A stretch of 64,000 nt of DNA from Lysinibacillus composti (GTDB lineage Bacteria; Bacillota; Bacilli; Bacillales_A; Planococcaceae). A program made the position numbers and the translations under genes. Below, in pieces: positions 35,952-46,083 of the stretch. The first letter of the stretch is position 1; every line of letters starts with the position of its first letter. The DNA lies in NCBI RefSeq assembly GCF_016908465.1, contig NZ_JAFBDY010000008.1, positions 115,392 through 179,391 on the forward strand, in the 5' to 3' direction. The notes beneath the pieces are model-generated. The model worked only from the letters and a program-made list of their open reading frames with translations, did no database searches and was not told the origin of the DNA.

Positions 35952-36323
35952 GTGATTAACAAAAAGAACGATCCAAACGACTACGAAGAAGCACCATTTG
36001 CAGCTGGAATAAATTTTGATCTCGAAGAAGTTGAACCTTTTTTAAAACGTTTATCAACCTCAATATTAGAGTCGGGTTTTAGTCAGGACGAAATCAGCAC
36101 TATTCAATCTGAAATTAACTCTATGAAAGAAGACAACGAAGTAAAAAAAATTGGAATCTTTCATGTTATCTATAAAGGACAACCTACAAAAATAAGGATT
36201 CAAGCTGAAATTCATATCGAAGATTCTGACAAAGAGGTTGTTCTATATATGTTTAGTATTCAAGAATTAGTTGACATCATAGATGAAGAAATGCTCAAAA
36301 TTGAAGAAGAACGAGAAATTTAA
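35952..36323 (+). CDS. Hypothetical acidic protein
   Basis: 123 residues, start GTG eight bases after GGAGG (a TTG five codons earlier coincides with that site). It is strongly acidic, with no signal or membrane segment. The middle part KKIGIFHVIYKGQPTKIRIQ suggests beta strands, and the C-terminus is a charged helix (DIIDEEMLKIEEEREI). I do not recognise the family. It stands alone with its own terminator. Confidence 0.7.
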   Translation: MINKKNDPNDYEEAPFAAGINFDLEEVEPFLKRLSTSILESGFSQDEISTIQSEINSMKEDNEVKKIGIFHVIYKGQPTKIRIQAEIHIEDSDKEVVLYMFSIQELVDIIDEEMLKIEEEREI

Positions 36324-36330
36324 GTGAAGA

Positions 36331-36363
36331 GAGCACGATTTTACACTTAAATCGAGCTCCTTT
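36331..36363 (+). terminator. Intrinsic terminator of the hypothetical gene
   Basis: GAGC-A-CGATTT and AAATCG-A-GCTC form a 10-bp stem with one internal mismatch, followed by CTTTC. Confidence 0.65.
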
Positions 36364-36578
36364 CAAAGTTTAACTATTTAAACTAGTAATCCACTAATAT
36401 CTATATTTCCTTTACAGCTACGTCCCCTTAATATATTAATCCTATATTCAGTTACCTTTATATATAATCTGTTAATGCTAACACTTTTTATAAGTTAACA
36501 AATACGATCAATGGTTGAAATTATCTTTAGCTTTTTCACTTCTGTCCTATAATATAAAAATTGTTAAAAGGCGTTTTC

Positions 36579-36980
36579 TTATTTCCCTGTTTTACTAAAT
36601 TGCTTAATTCGTTCACCGATTTCATCACGAACACGCAGAAATTCTGACCACTCTTTTCCAGCTGGATCATCAAATCCCCAATGTTCACGTTTAACCGTTG
36701 GAGGTGTCATTGGACATTTATCAGCAGCATCGCCACATAAAGTAACTACTAAATCTGCATTATTTAAGATTTCAGGATTAATCACATCTGATGTTTGATT
36801 GGAAATATCGAGATCTGCCTCTTTCATGGCCTTTACAGCGTTTGGGTTTAATCCATGGGCTTCTATACCAGCACTGTAAACGTTCCATTCATCACTTAGA
36901 TATTTTTTTGCCCAGCCTTCTGCCATTTGGCTTCTGCAAGAGTTTCCTGTACATAAAAAGTAAATTGTTTTTTTAGACAT
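36579..36980 (-). CDS. arsC: Arsenate reductase, thioredoxin-coupled
   Basis: 133 residues. The catalytic triad of cysteines is exactly placed: C10 in [10 protein letters not shown]82 and C89 in [10 protein letters not shown]. The protein reduces arsenate to arsenite with electrons from thioredoxin. Last gene of arsR-arsB-arsC, 15 bases after arsB. ATG after AAAAGGAG. Confidence 0.96.
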   Translation of the reverse strand: MSKKTIYFLCTGNSCRSQMAEGWAKKYLSDEWNVYSAGIEAHGLNPNAVKAMKEADLDISNQTSDVINPEILNNADLVVTLCGDAADKCPMTPPTVKREHWGFDDPAGKEWSEFLRVRDEIGERIKQFSKTGK

Positions 36981-36995
36981 GGTGTCGATCTCCTT

Positions 36996-38291
36996 TTAGT
37001 TCATTAATAAAGAAATGTATAGTCCTAGTAAAGTAATAAATAGAATTGGGATGGTTAAGATAATTCCTGTTTTGAAGTATGTTCCCCATGAAATTTTAAC
37101 TCCTTTTAACGATAAAACATGGAGCCACACTAAAGTTGCTAACGATCCAATCGGTGTTATTTTCGGACCTAAATCAGACCCAATTACATTTGCATAAATA
37201 AGAGCTTCCCGAATCGTACCAGATGTATTGGTTTCAGCAATAGCTAGTGCATCGATCATGACAGTTGGCATATTATTCATCAAAGACGATAAGAAAGCTG
37301 CTATAAAGCCCATGCCTATTGTCGCAGCAAATAACCTTTGTTCGGCAGTTGTTTGAATGACACTAGCTAAGGAATCAGTTAGCCAAGCATTTCCTAGACC
37401 GTATACGACCACATACATTCCAATTGAGAAAAAGACAATATTCCACGGAGCACCTTTTACGACTGATTTTGTATTTACTGCATGACTACTTCTGCCCATT
37501 AGTAAAAAGAAGATGGCGATGACACCTGCAATAAGTGAAACAGGGATTTGAGTGAATTCACTCGAAAAATAGCCAATTAGTAATATTCCAAGAACAACCC
37601 ATGAAAGTCTGAACATTTTCATGTCCTTTATTGCTTCTTCTGGTTTTCTAAGTTTCGATAAATCGTATGTACGCGGAATACTTTTTCTGAAATAAATTAA
37701 TAAGACTGTTATGGTTGCGACTAAAGAAAAAATATTCGGAAGGATCATTCTTGTAGCATACTCGACAAAACCGATTTGAAAGAAATCTGCCGATACAATG
37801 TTTACTAAGTTGCTTACGACAAATGGTAGAGATGTCGTATCGGCAATAAACCCACTTGCCATAATAAATGGAAAAATCATTTTTTCTTTAAATTGCAAAT
37901 TACGTACCATTGCTAAAACGATCGGTGTCAAAATTAAAGCTGCACCATCATTTGCGAATAATGCGGCTACAATTGCACCTAAAATACTGACATAGACAAA
38001 CATTTTAATTCCATGTCCTTTAGCTGCTCTGGCCATATGAAGCGCCGCCCATTCAAATAAACCAATCTCGTCTAAAATCAATGAAATTAGGATGATTGCT
38101 ACAAATGATAATGTCGCATTCCACGTTATTCCGATTACTTCAAGTACATCATTAAATCCTACTACCCCAAATAATAAAGCTAAGACAGCCCCACCACATG
38201 CACTCCAACCAATATTTAAGCCTTTTGGCTGCCAAATTACGAGAAGTAGTGTTGTTAAAAAAATTAATGTTGCTATTATTGCTAGAATCAC
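36996..38291 (-). CDS. arsB: Arsenite efflux permease ArsB
   Basis: 431 residues with about eleven hydrophobic segments. [17 protein letters not shown] and [20 protein letters not shown] match the ArsB half-site motifs. It extrudes arsenite, here produced by the adjacent arsC product. The start is GTG nine bases after GGAGG. It sits between arsR and arsC on one strand. Its paralogue lies at 29257-30600. Confidence 0.95.
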   Translation of the reverse strand: MILAIIATLIFLTTLLLVIWQPKGLNIGWSACGGAVLALLFGVVGFNDVLEVIGITWNATLSFVAIILISLILDEIGLFEWAALHMARAAKGHGIKMFVYVSILGAIVAALFANDGAALILTPIVLAMVRNLQFKEKMIFPFIMASGFIADTTSLPFVVSNLVNIVSADFFQIGFVEYATRMILPNIFSLVATITVLLIYFRKSIPRTYDLSKLRKPEEAIKDMKMFRLSWVVLGILLIGYFSSEFTQIPVSLIAGVIAIFFLLMGRSSHAVNTKSVVKGAPWNIVFFSIGMYVVVYGLGNAWLTDSLASVIQTTAEQRLFAATIGMGFIAAFLSSLMNNMPTVMIDALAIAETNTSGTIREALIYANVIGSDLGPKITPIGSLATLVWLHVLSLKGVKISWGTYFKTGIILTIPILFITLLGLYISLLMN

Positions 38292-38409
38292 TAAATTAAA
38301 CCTCCATTATTTACGCCTTACAGACACTTCTTATTAGATAATTACATCCCTATGGGAACTGAAACCAGAAATTGTTCATCAAAAAAAATTGATTTAGTAG
38401 ATAAAAAAA

Positions 38410-38724
38410 TTAGCAGCAGCTACCTTTTCCAGTTTTTCTAAATACACAACAAAGTTCTTCAGATAATAAGTTATTAACTTCCTCATCATTTAAATCATAA
38501 TAACTCCAAGTACCTTTTGTTTCCTTGGTGATCAAGTTTGCATCTAATAAAATTTTCAGATGATATGAAAGTTTTGATTGAGTCATACCAAACGTTTCGG
38601 TTAAATCGCATACACATGTTTGACCTTTTTGACAAAGTTCGTACATGATTTCTAATCGTTTCTGATCAGCTAAAGCTTTGAATTTCTTTTCAAATTGCTC
38701 AAATTGATTTGTCATCAAGTTCAT
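38410..38724 (-). CDS. arsR: Arsenic-responsive repressor ArsR
   Basis: 104 residues of ArsR/SmtB winged helix. The metalloid-binding CVCDL lies at 37-41, next to the DNA-recognition helix (FGMTQSKLSYHLKIL). Extra cysteine pairs occur at 92-93 and at the very end (103-104), which may add a metalloid site. It represses the operon until arsenite binds. Two good operator matches lie upstream. ATG after AAAGGAATAAGTTT. Confidence 0.95.
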   Translation of the reverse strand: MNLMTNQFEQFEKKFKALADQKRLEIMYELCQKGQTCVCDLTETFGMTQSKLSYHLKILLDANLITKETKGTWSYYDLNDEEVNNLLSEELCCVFRKTGKGSCC

Positions 38725-38739
38725 AAACTTATTCCTTTC

Positions 38740-38812
38740 ATCAAATTATTTTGATGAATAAAGTATAAAATATTATCTTACAAATGCAAACATTAAATCG
38801 AATTTTTTTGAT
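38740..38812 (-). promoter_or_regulatory. ars promoter and ArsR operators
   Basis: TTTGCA (38785-38790), a 17-base spacer and TATACT (38762-38767) form the promoter on the minus strand. ATCAA-ATTATT-TTGAT at 38740-38755 is an exact ArsR-type operator at the transcription start. A second site, ATCGA-ATTTTT-TTGAT at 38797-38812, has one change and lies just before the -35 box. Confidence 0.85.
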
Positions 38813-38916
38813 TTATTAAGAAAAGACTGAACTAGATTAGAGATTATGCTTCATACATTCTACCTCCAATCTGCCGCTTGTTAAGTAGCATTTTACACCA
38901 AACTCTTCTATAAAAA

Positions 38917-38945
38917 TGGGACGAGGAACCTGTCCCCATGTCCCA
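38917..38945 (+). repeat. GGGAC palindromic element, copy 5 (supplies a start codon)
   Basis: One of three good copies placed 5' of a gene. GAGGA, ten bases and ATG within the element act as ribosome site and start of the DUF3231 gene. Confidence 0.9.
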
Positions 38946-40023
38946 AAACCGAATAGCTTATTTCAAAAATGGAAACAATTTAACTCAAGGAATATTTGAG
39001 GAGGATCGATCTCTTTTGCTTACTAACCCAATCAGCGCATCGGAAGTTGGAACACTTTGGCTTACTTATCAAGAAAAGACGTTAATCATGAGATTACTGG
39101 AATATTTTATGAAACATGCGGATGACGAAGAAAGTAGAAATCTTTCCGGAGGTCTTTGGCAAGAGTTAAATTTTTATGTGTTAGAAATGGAAAAGATTTT
39201 TGAGAAACAAGGAATGGTTTGTCCTATAGGGTTCACAAAAGCAGATGTAAATTTAGATGCTCCCAAGCTATATGATAATGGATTTGATATTATGTTCCTT
39301 CGTTTATTAAAAGAAGTGAGTATGGGTATGTACACTATTAATATCAATATGGCTTATAACAATGAGGTTATGCAAATTTATGAAGGGCTTACGACGGTTA
39401 CTCAAAAGATTTATAAATTGGCGACTCTTTATCTACTGCAAAAAGGTATTTTAAGTCTTCCGCCAAAAGTGACCATGCCTCGAACAACGGAATATATCGA
39501 AAGTAAAAGCTACTTAAGTGGATTTAGCCCTTTTGGTGAAAAACGTGTTTTAAATAATATTGAAGTTGGTATTATTCATCACGGGATTGAGTCAAATAAT
39601 ATCGGCATGCAACTCGTTACTGGGTTTGCCCAATGCGCAAAGAATAAAGAGGTCCGAGATTACTTTGTTAAAGGAAAAGAATTGGCGAAGAAACAAATTA
39701 AGATGTTTGAAGACATTCTATTAGAAAGCGATATTCAGTTCTCCGCAACTTCTGGAAGCACTGTTACTACTTCAACCGTCCCTCCTTTTTCTGATAAACT
39801 CATGATGTTTTGTGTCTTTTTACTAAATGGTTTCAGTATTGTGGGGAATAGTTTTGCCACTTTCTTCACTTTACGCAATGATTTAACGATGAAAACAGCA
39901 TTACTCGCCAAAGATATTTATTTCTACGGGCATGAGGGAGTTAAGATTATGATCAAAAACGGTTGGTTTGAAGAGCCACCACAAATGGAAGATCGTAAAC
40001 GAATTATAGACCGTGACGAATAG
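38938..40023 (+). CDS. DUF3231 double-domain protein
   Basis: 361 residues with two DUF3231 halves (about 25-175 and 200-345; compare LTNPISASEVGTLWLTYQEK with YIESKSYLSGFSPFGEKRVL). It is mainly helical, of unknown function, and is a Bacillales family. The usual N-terminus begins near LTNPISASEV. Here the first ~25 residues start from an ATG inside a GGGAC element, with GAGGA of the element as the only ribosome site. The native start may have been displaced, so N-terminal residues are uncertain. Confidence 0.82.
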   Translation: MSQNRIAYFKNGNNLTQGIFEEDRSLLLTNPISASEVGTLWLTYQEKTLIMRLLEYFMKHADDEESRNLSGGLWQELNFYVLEMEKIFEKQGMVCPIGFTKADVNLDAPKLYDNGFDIMFLRLLKEVSMGMYTININMAYNNEVMQIYEGLTTVTQKIYKLATLYLLQKGILSLPPKVTMPRTTEYIESKSYLSGFSPFGEKRVLNNIEVGIIHHGIESNNIGMQLVTGFAQCAKNKEVRDYFVKGKELAKKQIKMFEDILLESDIQFSATSGSTVTTSTVPPFSDKLMMFCVFLLNGFSIVGNSFATFFTLRNDLTMKTALLAKDIYFYGHEGVKIMIKNGWFEEPPQMEDRKRIIDRDE

Positions 40024-40090
40024 ATTTTGTATTTTAATAAATACTAATACCAGTGTTAGATAAACACTAAATTACAATGTGGAGGGATTT

Positions 40091-40216
40091 ATGTTGAAAA
40101 TTCTCATTCGCTTATTATCAGCATTCACTGTCATGACTATTAAAGTTTCTTTCTTTATGAAAAAGTTGGAGTATACATTAAAGTCAATTAGTTACAGAAT
40201 GTCAGTATTTGCATAA
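40091..40216 (+). CDS. Small basic membrane-like protein (41 residues)
   Basis: ATG follows GTGGAGGGATTT. The product MLKILIRLLSAFTVMTIKVS is hydrophobic and then basic (FFMKKLEYTLKS). It is followed about 45 bases later by a clear intrinsic terminator. Good ribosome site plus terminator make a real short gene likely. No family recognised. Confidence 0.5.
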   Translation: MLKILIRLLSAFTVMTIKVSFFMKKLEYTLKSISYRMSVFA

Positions 40217-40262
40217 GCTTTTGAGATTCTTGCTATTATTTATTTCCACATTGCATTAAAAG

Positions 40263-40292
40263 AGCAGGCACAGTCATTGTGTTTGCTTTTTT
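40263..40292 (+). terminator. Intrinsic terminator after the small gene
   Basis: AGCAGGCACA and TGTGTTTGCT form a stem around GTCAT, followed by TTTTT. Confidence 0.75.
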
Positions 40293-40396
40293 CTGTATAG
40301 AGAGAAGTATTATTTTTACGATTAAGTCACAAAAAAGTTTCTTCATTTATATAGACTTTAGTTGAATAACTGTATATTATTTCTTATTGTAAAAAA

Positions 40397-40425
40397 TGGG
40401 ACGAGGAACCTGTCCCTATGTCCCA
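40397..40425 (+). repeat. GGGAC palindromic element, copy 6
   Basis: Placed 5' of the MFS gene. Its GAGGA and ATG open a nine-codon frame whose TGA overlaps the MFS ATG, so the element could create a coupled leader peptide (MSHKGVKK). Confidence 0.9.
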
Positions 40426-40440
40426 TAAAGGAGTTAAAAA

Positions 40441-41826
40441 ATGAATGCATATCAACGTAAAATTACTAGTGCTTTAATGGTGGCTACTTTCTTATCTGCG
40501 ATAGAAGGAACCATCGTAAGCACAGCAACACCCGCTATTGTTAATAAGCTAGGTGGAATTGAACTGATTGGTTGGGTGTTTGCGATTTACTTACTAACCT
40601 CTGCCGTTACTACCCCTATTTTCGGGAAATTAGCTGATCTTTTTGGCCGAAAAAAAATCTTTATCATTGGGACTTCTTTATTTTTAATCGGGTCCATGTT
40701 ATGTGGGATTTCACAAAGTATGGGACAATTAATTGTATTTCGAGGTATTCAAGGGATTGGCGCTGGCGCTGTTATTCCGATTACCTTTACGATTATTGGA
40801 GATATTTTCACCTTTGAGCAACGTGCGAAAGTGCAGGGACTTTTTAGTTCAGTTTGGGGAATCGCTGGCCTCTTTGGACCATTAGTTGGAGGTTTCTTAG
40901 TCGATTTTGTTAGTTGGCATTGGATCTTTTTCCTTAACTTACCGTTTGGACTGATCGCCATATGGATTATTGGCAAGCACCTTGAAGAACGTATTGAAAA
41001 ACAAAAACGAAAAATTGATTATGGTGGAGCGATTACGTTTACTATCGGATCAACAGCCCTACTCTATCTTCTTCTTTCTGGGGGTAGTAGTTTCCAATGG
41101 AATTCTGTCATGACCTATGTACTTTTAATTGTTGTGATTTTATTTATAGGGGTTTTTATACGGATCCAAATGAAGCATCCTGAGCCTCTAATCCCGATAA
41201 AACTTTTTCAAAATCGGGAAATTTTAATACCGAATCTCGTGGCTTTTTTAGCTAGTATCATTTTAATCGGTTTAACGACTTATATTCCTTTATGGATTCA
41301 AAATGTCCTCCATCAAGGAGCAACGTTTTCCGGGTTTATTTTATTACCAATGTCCATTGGATGGCCTCTTGGAGCAACCATTGGTAGTCGCTTCTTAATC
41401 AAAGTAGGTCCTAAACCTGTATCACTTATTGGAATCAGTCTCCTAACTTTAGCTACATTGACTTTACCTTTGATCACGACTTCATCCTCTATTTGGTTGA
41501 TGGTAGGGATCATCTTTGTGATGGGATTAGGTTTTGGATTATCCATCACTACCTTTACAATTGTTGTACAGTCAGCTGTGGGTTGGGAACTACGAGGTGC
41601 TGCAACTTCATCCAATACGTTTGTACGTACATTAGGACAGGCAATAGGTGTTGCAGTACTAGGATCATTTTTAAATCAACAAATTGGTAGTACTCCAACC
41701 TCAGCTTCTCTTGCAACTGGAATTCATGACATCTTTCTCATCATGGGTGGAATTGCTGTGATTAGCCTTGCTGTCACATTCCTTGTTCCGAAAAAGAGAA
41801 GAGTGGAAGAAGAAGCAGTTAATTGA
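40441..41826 (+). CDS. MFS multidrug transporter, DHA2 type
   Basis: 461 residues with about 14 hydrophobic segments. The loop-2 motif GKLADLFGRKKIF and the antiporter motif C-like GIAGLFGPLVGGFLVD mark it as a proton-driven drug exporter of the EmrB/QacA group. The SD is AAAGGAGTT. A GGGAC element lies just upstream and a terminator downstream, so it is monocistronic. Confidence 0.9.
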   Translation: MNAYQRKITSALMVATFLSAIEGTIVSTATPAIVNKLGGIELIGWVFAIYLLTSAVTTPIFGKLADLFGRKKIFIIGTSLFLIGSMLCGISQSMGQLIVFRGIQGIGAGAVIPITFTIIGDIFTFEQRAKVQGLFSSVWGIAGLFGPLVGGFLVDFVSWHWIFFLNLPFGLIAIWIIGKHLEERIEKQKRKIDYGGAITFTIGSTALLYLLLSGGSSFQWNSVMTYVLLIVVILFIGVFIRIQMKHPEPLIPIKLFQNREILIPNLVAFLASIILIGLTTYIPLWIQNVLHQGATFSGFILLPMSIGWPLGATIGSRFLIKVGPKPVSLIGISLLTLATLTLPLITTSSSIWLMVGIIFVMGLGFGLSITTFTIVVQSAVGWELRGAATSSNTFVRTLGQAIGVAVLGSFLNQQIGSTPTSASLATGIHDIFLIMGGIAVISLAVTFLVPKKRRVEEEAVN

Positions 41827-41843
41827 TATTTAGAACAAAAGCA

Positions 41844-41892
41844 AAAGGCCTAAGTCCAGTTTTATTACTAGACCTAGGCCTTTATTTTTTTG
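41844..41892 (+). terminator. Terminator between convergent genes
   Basis: AAAGGCCTAAGTC and GACCTAGGCCTTT pair, followed by ATTTTTTT on the plus strand. Confidence 0.85.
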
Positions 41893-41923
41893 GGTAAGGG
41901 CAATTCAACTATGTCTTTTCGCT

Positions 41924-43351
41924 TTACCAAAGTCCAAGAACTTTCCACCATAGGCCACCAATAACAAGCCAAATCACAATGTGAATAATGGAGATGACAA
42001 AGCCAATTCCCCACCATTTCTCTTGTGTTACGAAACCTGCACCAAAGAACACAGGGGCTGGCCCACTACCATAATTCGTTAAACAGCCAAATAAGTTGCT
42101 GAAGAATGCTAAGATCAAGGCTGATACGAGTGGGGGTGCACCGGCAACAACTAGAACAGATAAGAATGCACCATACATGGCACTAACATGGGCTGTATTA
42201 CTTGCAAAAAAGTAATGAGAATAAAAATAGATAATTACAAGTATGACTAATGCAATGATCCAAGATGTTCCACCAATGAAGCCTTGTATCATTTCACTAA
42301 ACCACGGTATCATTCCCGTACTATTTAAGAACATGGCCATCATGACTAATACTGAGAACCAAATGAGTGTATCCCATGCACCTTGTTCTTGCTTGATATC
42401 TGACCATGATAATACTTTAGTCAGTAATAATAATGTTAAACCGATAAAAGCAGTAGAAGTGGCATCAAGTCCGAAGTTTGAGCCAAAAATCCATAGTACA
42501 AGTAACAGGATGAAAATCCCAATCATTGACCATTCTTCACGTTTAAGAGGTCCCATTGCATCAAGTTTTTTACGAGCTTCTTCTGTTGCAGATGGAGTCT
42601 CCTTAATCTCAGGTGGATAAATTTTATAAATAATAAATGGTACGACAATCAAGCTGATTAATCCTGGTACGATGGCTGCCACTGCCCAACCTACCCAAGT
42701 GATTGGTGTATCTGCAATATCTTCCGAAAGCTTTGCAGCTAATGGGTTCGCAGCCATTGCTGTTAAGAACATAGCCGAAGTAACCATGTTGGCTTGGAAA
42801 GAAGTTGTTGTTAAAAAGGCACCAATTTTTCTTTCTGTACCATCACCCGATCTTGAGCCATATGTTTCTGACAATGATCGAATAATTGGTAATAAAATCC
42901 CACCAGCACGCGCTGTGTTTGATGGCATCGCTGGGGAAAGAATTAAATCACTGGCAATGAGAGAATAGGATAATCCTAACGTCTTCTTACCAAACAAACG
43001 AACAAATATATATGCAACACGTGTACCAAGACCTGTTTTTATAAAACCTCTCGAAATAAAGAAGGCAATGACAATTAACCAAATGGTCGAGTTTTGAAAA
43101 CCACTAAGCGCCTCCTCAAGAGCTAACGTTTTGGTCACGATGATAACGGTTAAAGCTAAAATCGACATACTCCCCATTGGAATAGGCTTGATAATTAGAC
43201 CTATAATCGTTGCGACAAAAATGGCAAATAAATGCCATGCCTGTTCTGTTAAACCTTCTGGATGAGGAATGAACCAAATAATCGCACCAATTATAGCAAC
43301 TATTAAAAGAGGAATTAATTTCACTTCCTGCTTGTCCTGTTTTGGTTTCAT
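41924..43351 (-). CDS. DASS-family dicarboxylate/2-oxoglutarate transporter (YflS/CitT-like)
   Basis: 475 residues with about 13 hydrophobic segments. SDLILSPAMPSNTARAGGIL, FLTTTSFQANMVTSAMFLTA and TNYGSGPAPVFFGAGFV are signatures of divalent anion:sodium symporters. The overall sequence matches my recollection of B. subtilis YflS, a malate/2-oxoglutarate carrier. It takes up or exchanges C4/C5 dicarboxylates. ATG after GAGAGGAGTTTCAAGAAA. Confidence 0.88.
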   Translation of the reverse strand: MKPKQDKQEVKLIPLLIVAIIGAIIWFIPHPEGLTEQAWHLFAIFVATIIGLIIKPIPMGSMSILALTVIIVTKTLALEEALSGFQNSTIWLIVIAFFISRGFIKTGLGTRVAYIFVRLFGKKTLGLSYSLIASDLILSPAMPSNTARAGGILLPIIRSLSETYGSRSGDGTERKIGAFLTTTSFQANMVTSAMFLTAMAANPLAAKLSEDIADTPITWVGWAVAAIVPGLISLIVVPFIIYKIYPPEIKETPSATEEARKKLDAMGPLKREEWSMIGIFILLLVLWIFGSNFGLDATSTAFIGLTLLLLTKVLSWSDIKQEQGAWDTLIWFSVLVMMAMFLNSTGMIPWFSEMIQGFIGGTSWIIALVILVIIYFYSHYFFASNTAHVSAMYGAFLSVLVVAGAPPLVSALILAFFSNLFGCLTNYGSGPAPVFFGAGFVTQEKWWGIGFVISIIHIVIWLVIGGLWWKVLGLW

Positions 43352-43676
43352 TTTCTTGAAACTCCTCTCTAAAATAACCTTTGATTGTCTATTAAAAAAT
43401 TTCTTTTACCTACAATCCGGGAATAGTATAAATCTAAAGTACCAGATTGTCGACCGATAGCAATCGACCTCATAGTAAAATTGCGCAATAATAAGTTCAT
43501 TTCCGATAACAAACAGCGTACAAATGATAAATTAAGAAAGTGAAAATAAGCAATTAGGAGTAAATTGACACGCAGGAAAGAGAGTGGCTAAGTACAGGTA
43601 AGTTCAATATTGAATATGGGAAAAAGATGAAATGGTATGCAAAAACCTAGTAGTAAGTACAATTGAGAACTACAAC
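43352..43676. other. Gene-free spacer upstream of the DASS transporter
   Basis: No ORF with a ribosome site and no strong hairpin seen. It separates the transporter's upstream region from the 3' end of the LysR gene. Confidence 0.45.
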
Positions 43677-43706
43677 TGGGACAGTGTACCTGTCCCTATT
43701 GTCCCT
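43677..43706 (+). repeat. GGGAC palindromic element, copy 7
   Basis: Covers the end of the LysR gene: in its sense GGA CAA TAG, so the last residues GQ and the stop are element-encoded. Confidence 0.9.
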
Positions 43707-44601
43707 CAAAATATTCAAGGAGGAATTTTTTTATGAGTCGGGTTTGGCTTCGGTTTTTTGAGTAGATGCCACCGAATAGGAGGTGAAAATTAAGTGGATT
43801 CCCTGTAAGGGGGATTGAAATAATTCGCCCACTTTCCAAATAGGGATCGTCTATTAACATTAAACTAGAGAGAATACTAATACCCACTCCCTCGGATACG
43901 GATTTTTTGATTACCTCTGAGTTAGTAGATTTAAAAATGATATTTAATGAGCCATAATGCTTTTCAAAATCCTCAATGAGATTGTTATAGAAATTTTTCC
44001 CGTATATGACGAACGGATACTCTCGTATATCCATTAACTGAAGCTCTTTACTAAATGCTAATACAGAATCTTTCGGAACAATTACATGAAAGGTCCCTTG
44101 AGTTTGAAATGAGTGAAAAGCTATATGTTCTGGAACTGTGTGTTTAACTGTATTAAATAGTGCAATCAAACCTAAATCTACTTTGTTTTGATTCACTTCT
44201 TCGATTACATCTTTATTGTCCATTTCGGTAATCGTTACTTTTATTTGCGGGAAATCCTTTTTAAATTTAGCTAGTGCTTTAGGTAAATACGTCATAAATA
44301 TGCTAGGGACTGTGGCAATTTTTAATTCCCCGATATAGGAAGAAGTTAAGGATTGAACCTCCTCTTTTAATTCATCGGCTTTCTTTAAGATTTCAAGGAC
44401 TTTCGCAATGATGGTTTTCCCTTCATCAGTTGGGATCGTTCCATTACGTGAGCGCTTAAATAGTTGAACGCCAAATTCCTTTTCTAATAATGAAATCGAT
44501 TGGCTGATTGCAGATTGTGTAACATGTAGATTTTTGGCAGCAATCGACATGGATTTCGTTTCAATGACTTCTTTTATGTATTCCAACTGTTCGAAATTCA
44601 T
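43696..44601 (-). CDS. LysR-family transcriptional regulator
   Basis: 301 residues. Winged helix at ~1-60 (KSMSIAAKNLHVTQSAISQSI), effector domain ~90-300 (GELKIATVPSIFMTYLP). It is divergent from an MFS exporter across 132 AT-rich bases, which makes that transporter the likely target. Its C-terminus was altered by a GGGAC element that supplies the stop. ATG after AAAGGGGATTACT. Confidence 0.9.
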   Translation of the reverse strand: MNFEQLEYIKEVIETKSMSIAAKNLHVTQSAISQSISLLEKEFGVQLFKRSRNGTIPTDEGKTIIAKVLEILKKADELKEEVQSLTSSYIGELKIATVPSIFMTYLPKALAKFKKDFPQIKVTITEMDNKDVIEEVNQNKVDLGLIALFNTVKHTVPEHIAFHSFQTQGTFHVIVPKDSVLAFSKELQLMDIREYPFVIYGKNFYNNLIEDFEKHYGSLNIIFKSTNSEVIKKSVSEGVGISILSSLMLIDDPYLESGRIISIPLTGNPLNFHLLFGGIYSKNRSQTRLIKKFLLEYFEGQ

Positions 44602-44733
44602 AGTAATCCCCTTTACATTAGCTAAACTAATATGATTATTAATAATAATAATTATACATTAAAGTTATTTAACTATATAATCATAAAGTTAATATTGAAA
44701 CGTGATTTATGTAAGAAAGAAGAGAAGAAATAA

Positions 44734-45951
44734 ATGAATGAGAAAATTTGGACAAAAGATTTTATTTTTGTGTGTTTAAGTAACTTTTTTGTGTCCCTAA
44801 ACTTTTATATTTTAGCTACCGCTTTTCCCTTATATGTAAAAGATATTTTAAATGGGAACGAACAACAAATGGGCTTAGCCATTACGATTTATTCCCTTGG
44901 GATTGTTTTGATTAGACCATTCTCCGGATTATGGGTTGACCGTTTTGGTAGTAAGAAAATTGCTTTAGTGGGATTAGGTCTATTTCTAATCGCCTCCTTC
45001 TGTTATTTCGGGGTAATGGGCATCGTTGTGTTTCTAGTCATTCGCTTTATTCACGGTATGGGCTTTGCTCTTGCTTCAACTGCTACTACTACGATTGCCT
45101 CGTCGCTCATTCCCATTTCACGACAAGGTGAAGGAGTAGGTTATTTTAGTATGTTTATGAGTCTTGCAATGGTAATTGGACCAGCATGTGGCCTATTTCT
45201 ATGGAAGGACAAAAACATCACAGTATTACTAGTAGCTGCCTGTATCATTTCAGTACTTTCCCTCCTTTTTGCAGTTGTTTTGCGAGTTTCACAGCAAAAA
45301 CAAAATGGGACTGTATTAGATCAGACAGTGCCAACTGAGAAAAAGAAAATGCATTTTAGTGATTTCATCGAACTAAAAGCTTTGCCGATTTCATTACTTG
45401 CATTTTTACTTGCTTTTTCTTATAGCTCCTTATCTGGATTTTTAGCTTCTTTTACTGCTGAAATCCATCAAACTCAAATAGCAAGTCTATTTTTCGTTGT
45501 ATTTGCCATGATGATTGTTTTGTTTCGTCCTATCGTGGGGAAAGCATTCGATAAATATAAAGAACATTATTTGTATTATCCATCTATATTATTGTTTGGG
45601 ATTGGTCTATTAATGTTAAGTCAATCTCATTCCGGAAAGATGGTTTTAGTTTCAGGTTTACTCATGGGAATTGGATATGGAGCGTTATTTTCATGTTTTC
45701 AAGCACTTACAGTTAAGCTTTCCCCAATTCATCGTAGAGGAATCGCAACAGCAACATTCTTACTGTTTTTCGACTTAGGCTATGGATTAGGTTCTTACTT
45801 CATGGGGCTGATCGCTTCCATCGTCAATTACAGCATGATGTATGCGGTAGCGGGGATTATTACATTGTTATCAACTACCTTCTATTATCTGTTCCATCAT
45901 CGACCACAAGCAAAGCGATCCATTCAAGATCAAAATGCGAATATTATTTAG
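44734..45951 (+). CDS. MFS transporter
   Basis: 405 residues with 12 hydrophobic segments. The loop-2 motif FSGLWVDRFGSKKIA and the duplicate FRPIVGKAFDKY in the second half define the major facilitator superfamily. The substrate is unknown; the divergent LysR gene suggests inducible efflux or uptake of a small metabolite. The TAG stop is the beginning of a GGGAC element. Confidence 0.88.
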   Translation: MNEKIWTKDFIFVCLSNFFVSLNFYILATAFPLYVKDILNGNEQQMGLAITIYSLGIVLIRPFSGLWVDRFGSKKIALVGLGLFLIASFCYFGVMGIVVFLVIRFIHGMGFALASTATTTIASSLIPISRQGEGVGYFSMFMSLAMVIGPACGLFLWKDKNITVLLVAACIISVLSLLFAVVLRVSQQKQNGTVLDQTVPTEKKKMHFSDFIELKALPISLLAFLLAFSYSSLSGFLASFTAEIHQTQIASLFFVVFAMMIVLFRPIVGKAFDKYKEHYLYYPSILLFGIGLLMLSQSHSGKMVLVSGLLMGIGYGALFSCFQALTVKLSPIHRRGIATATFLLFFDLGYGLGSYFMGLIASIVNYSMMYAVAGIITLLSTTFYYLFHHRPQAKRSIQDQNANII

Positions 45952-45978
45952 GGACAAGGGGACAGGTACACTGTCCCA
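45950..45978 (-). repeat. GGGAC palindromic element, copy 8
   Basis: Minus orientation. The stop TAG of the MFS gene flows into TAGGGACAAGGGGACAGG. Confidence 0.9.
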
Positions 45979-46083
45979 CTTGCAATTCCAATTTACTCTA
46001 TATCGATCATTTGTGTTCAGAAGGAATTTTTGGTCATAATTGATATGTGTTTAAAAATTGTAATTGCTGGAGGTCATTTAGGA

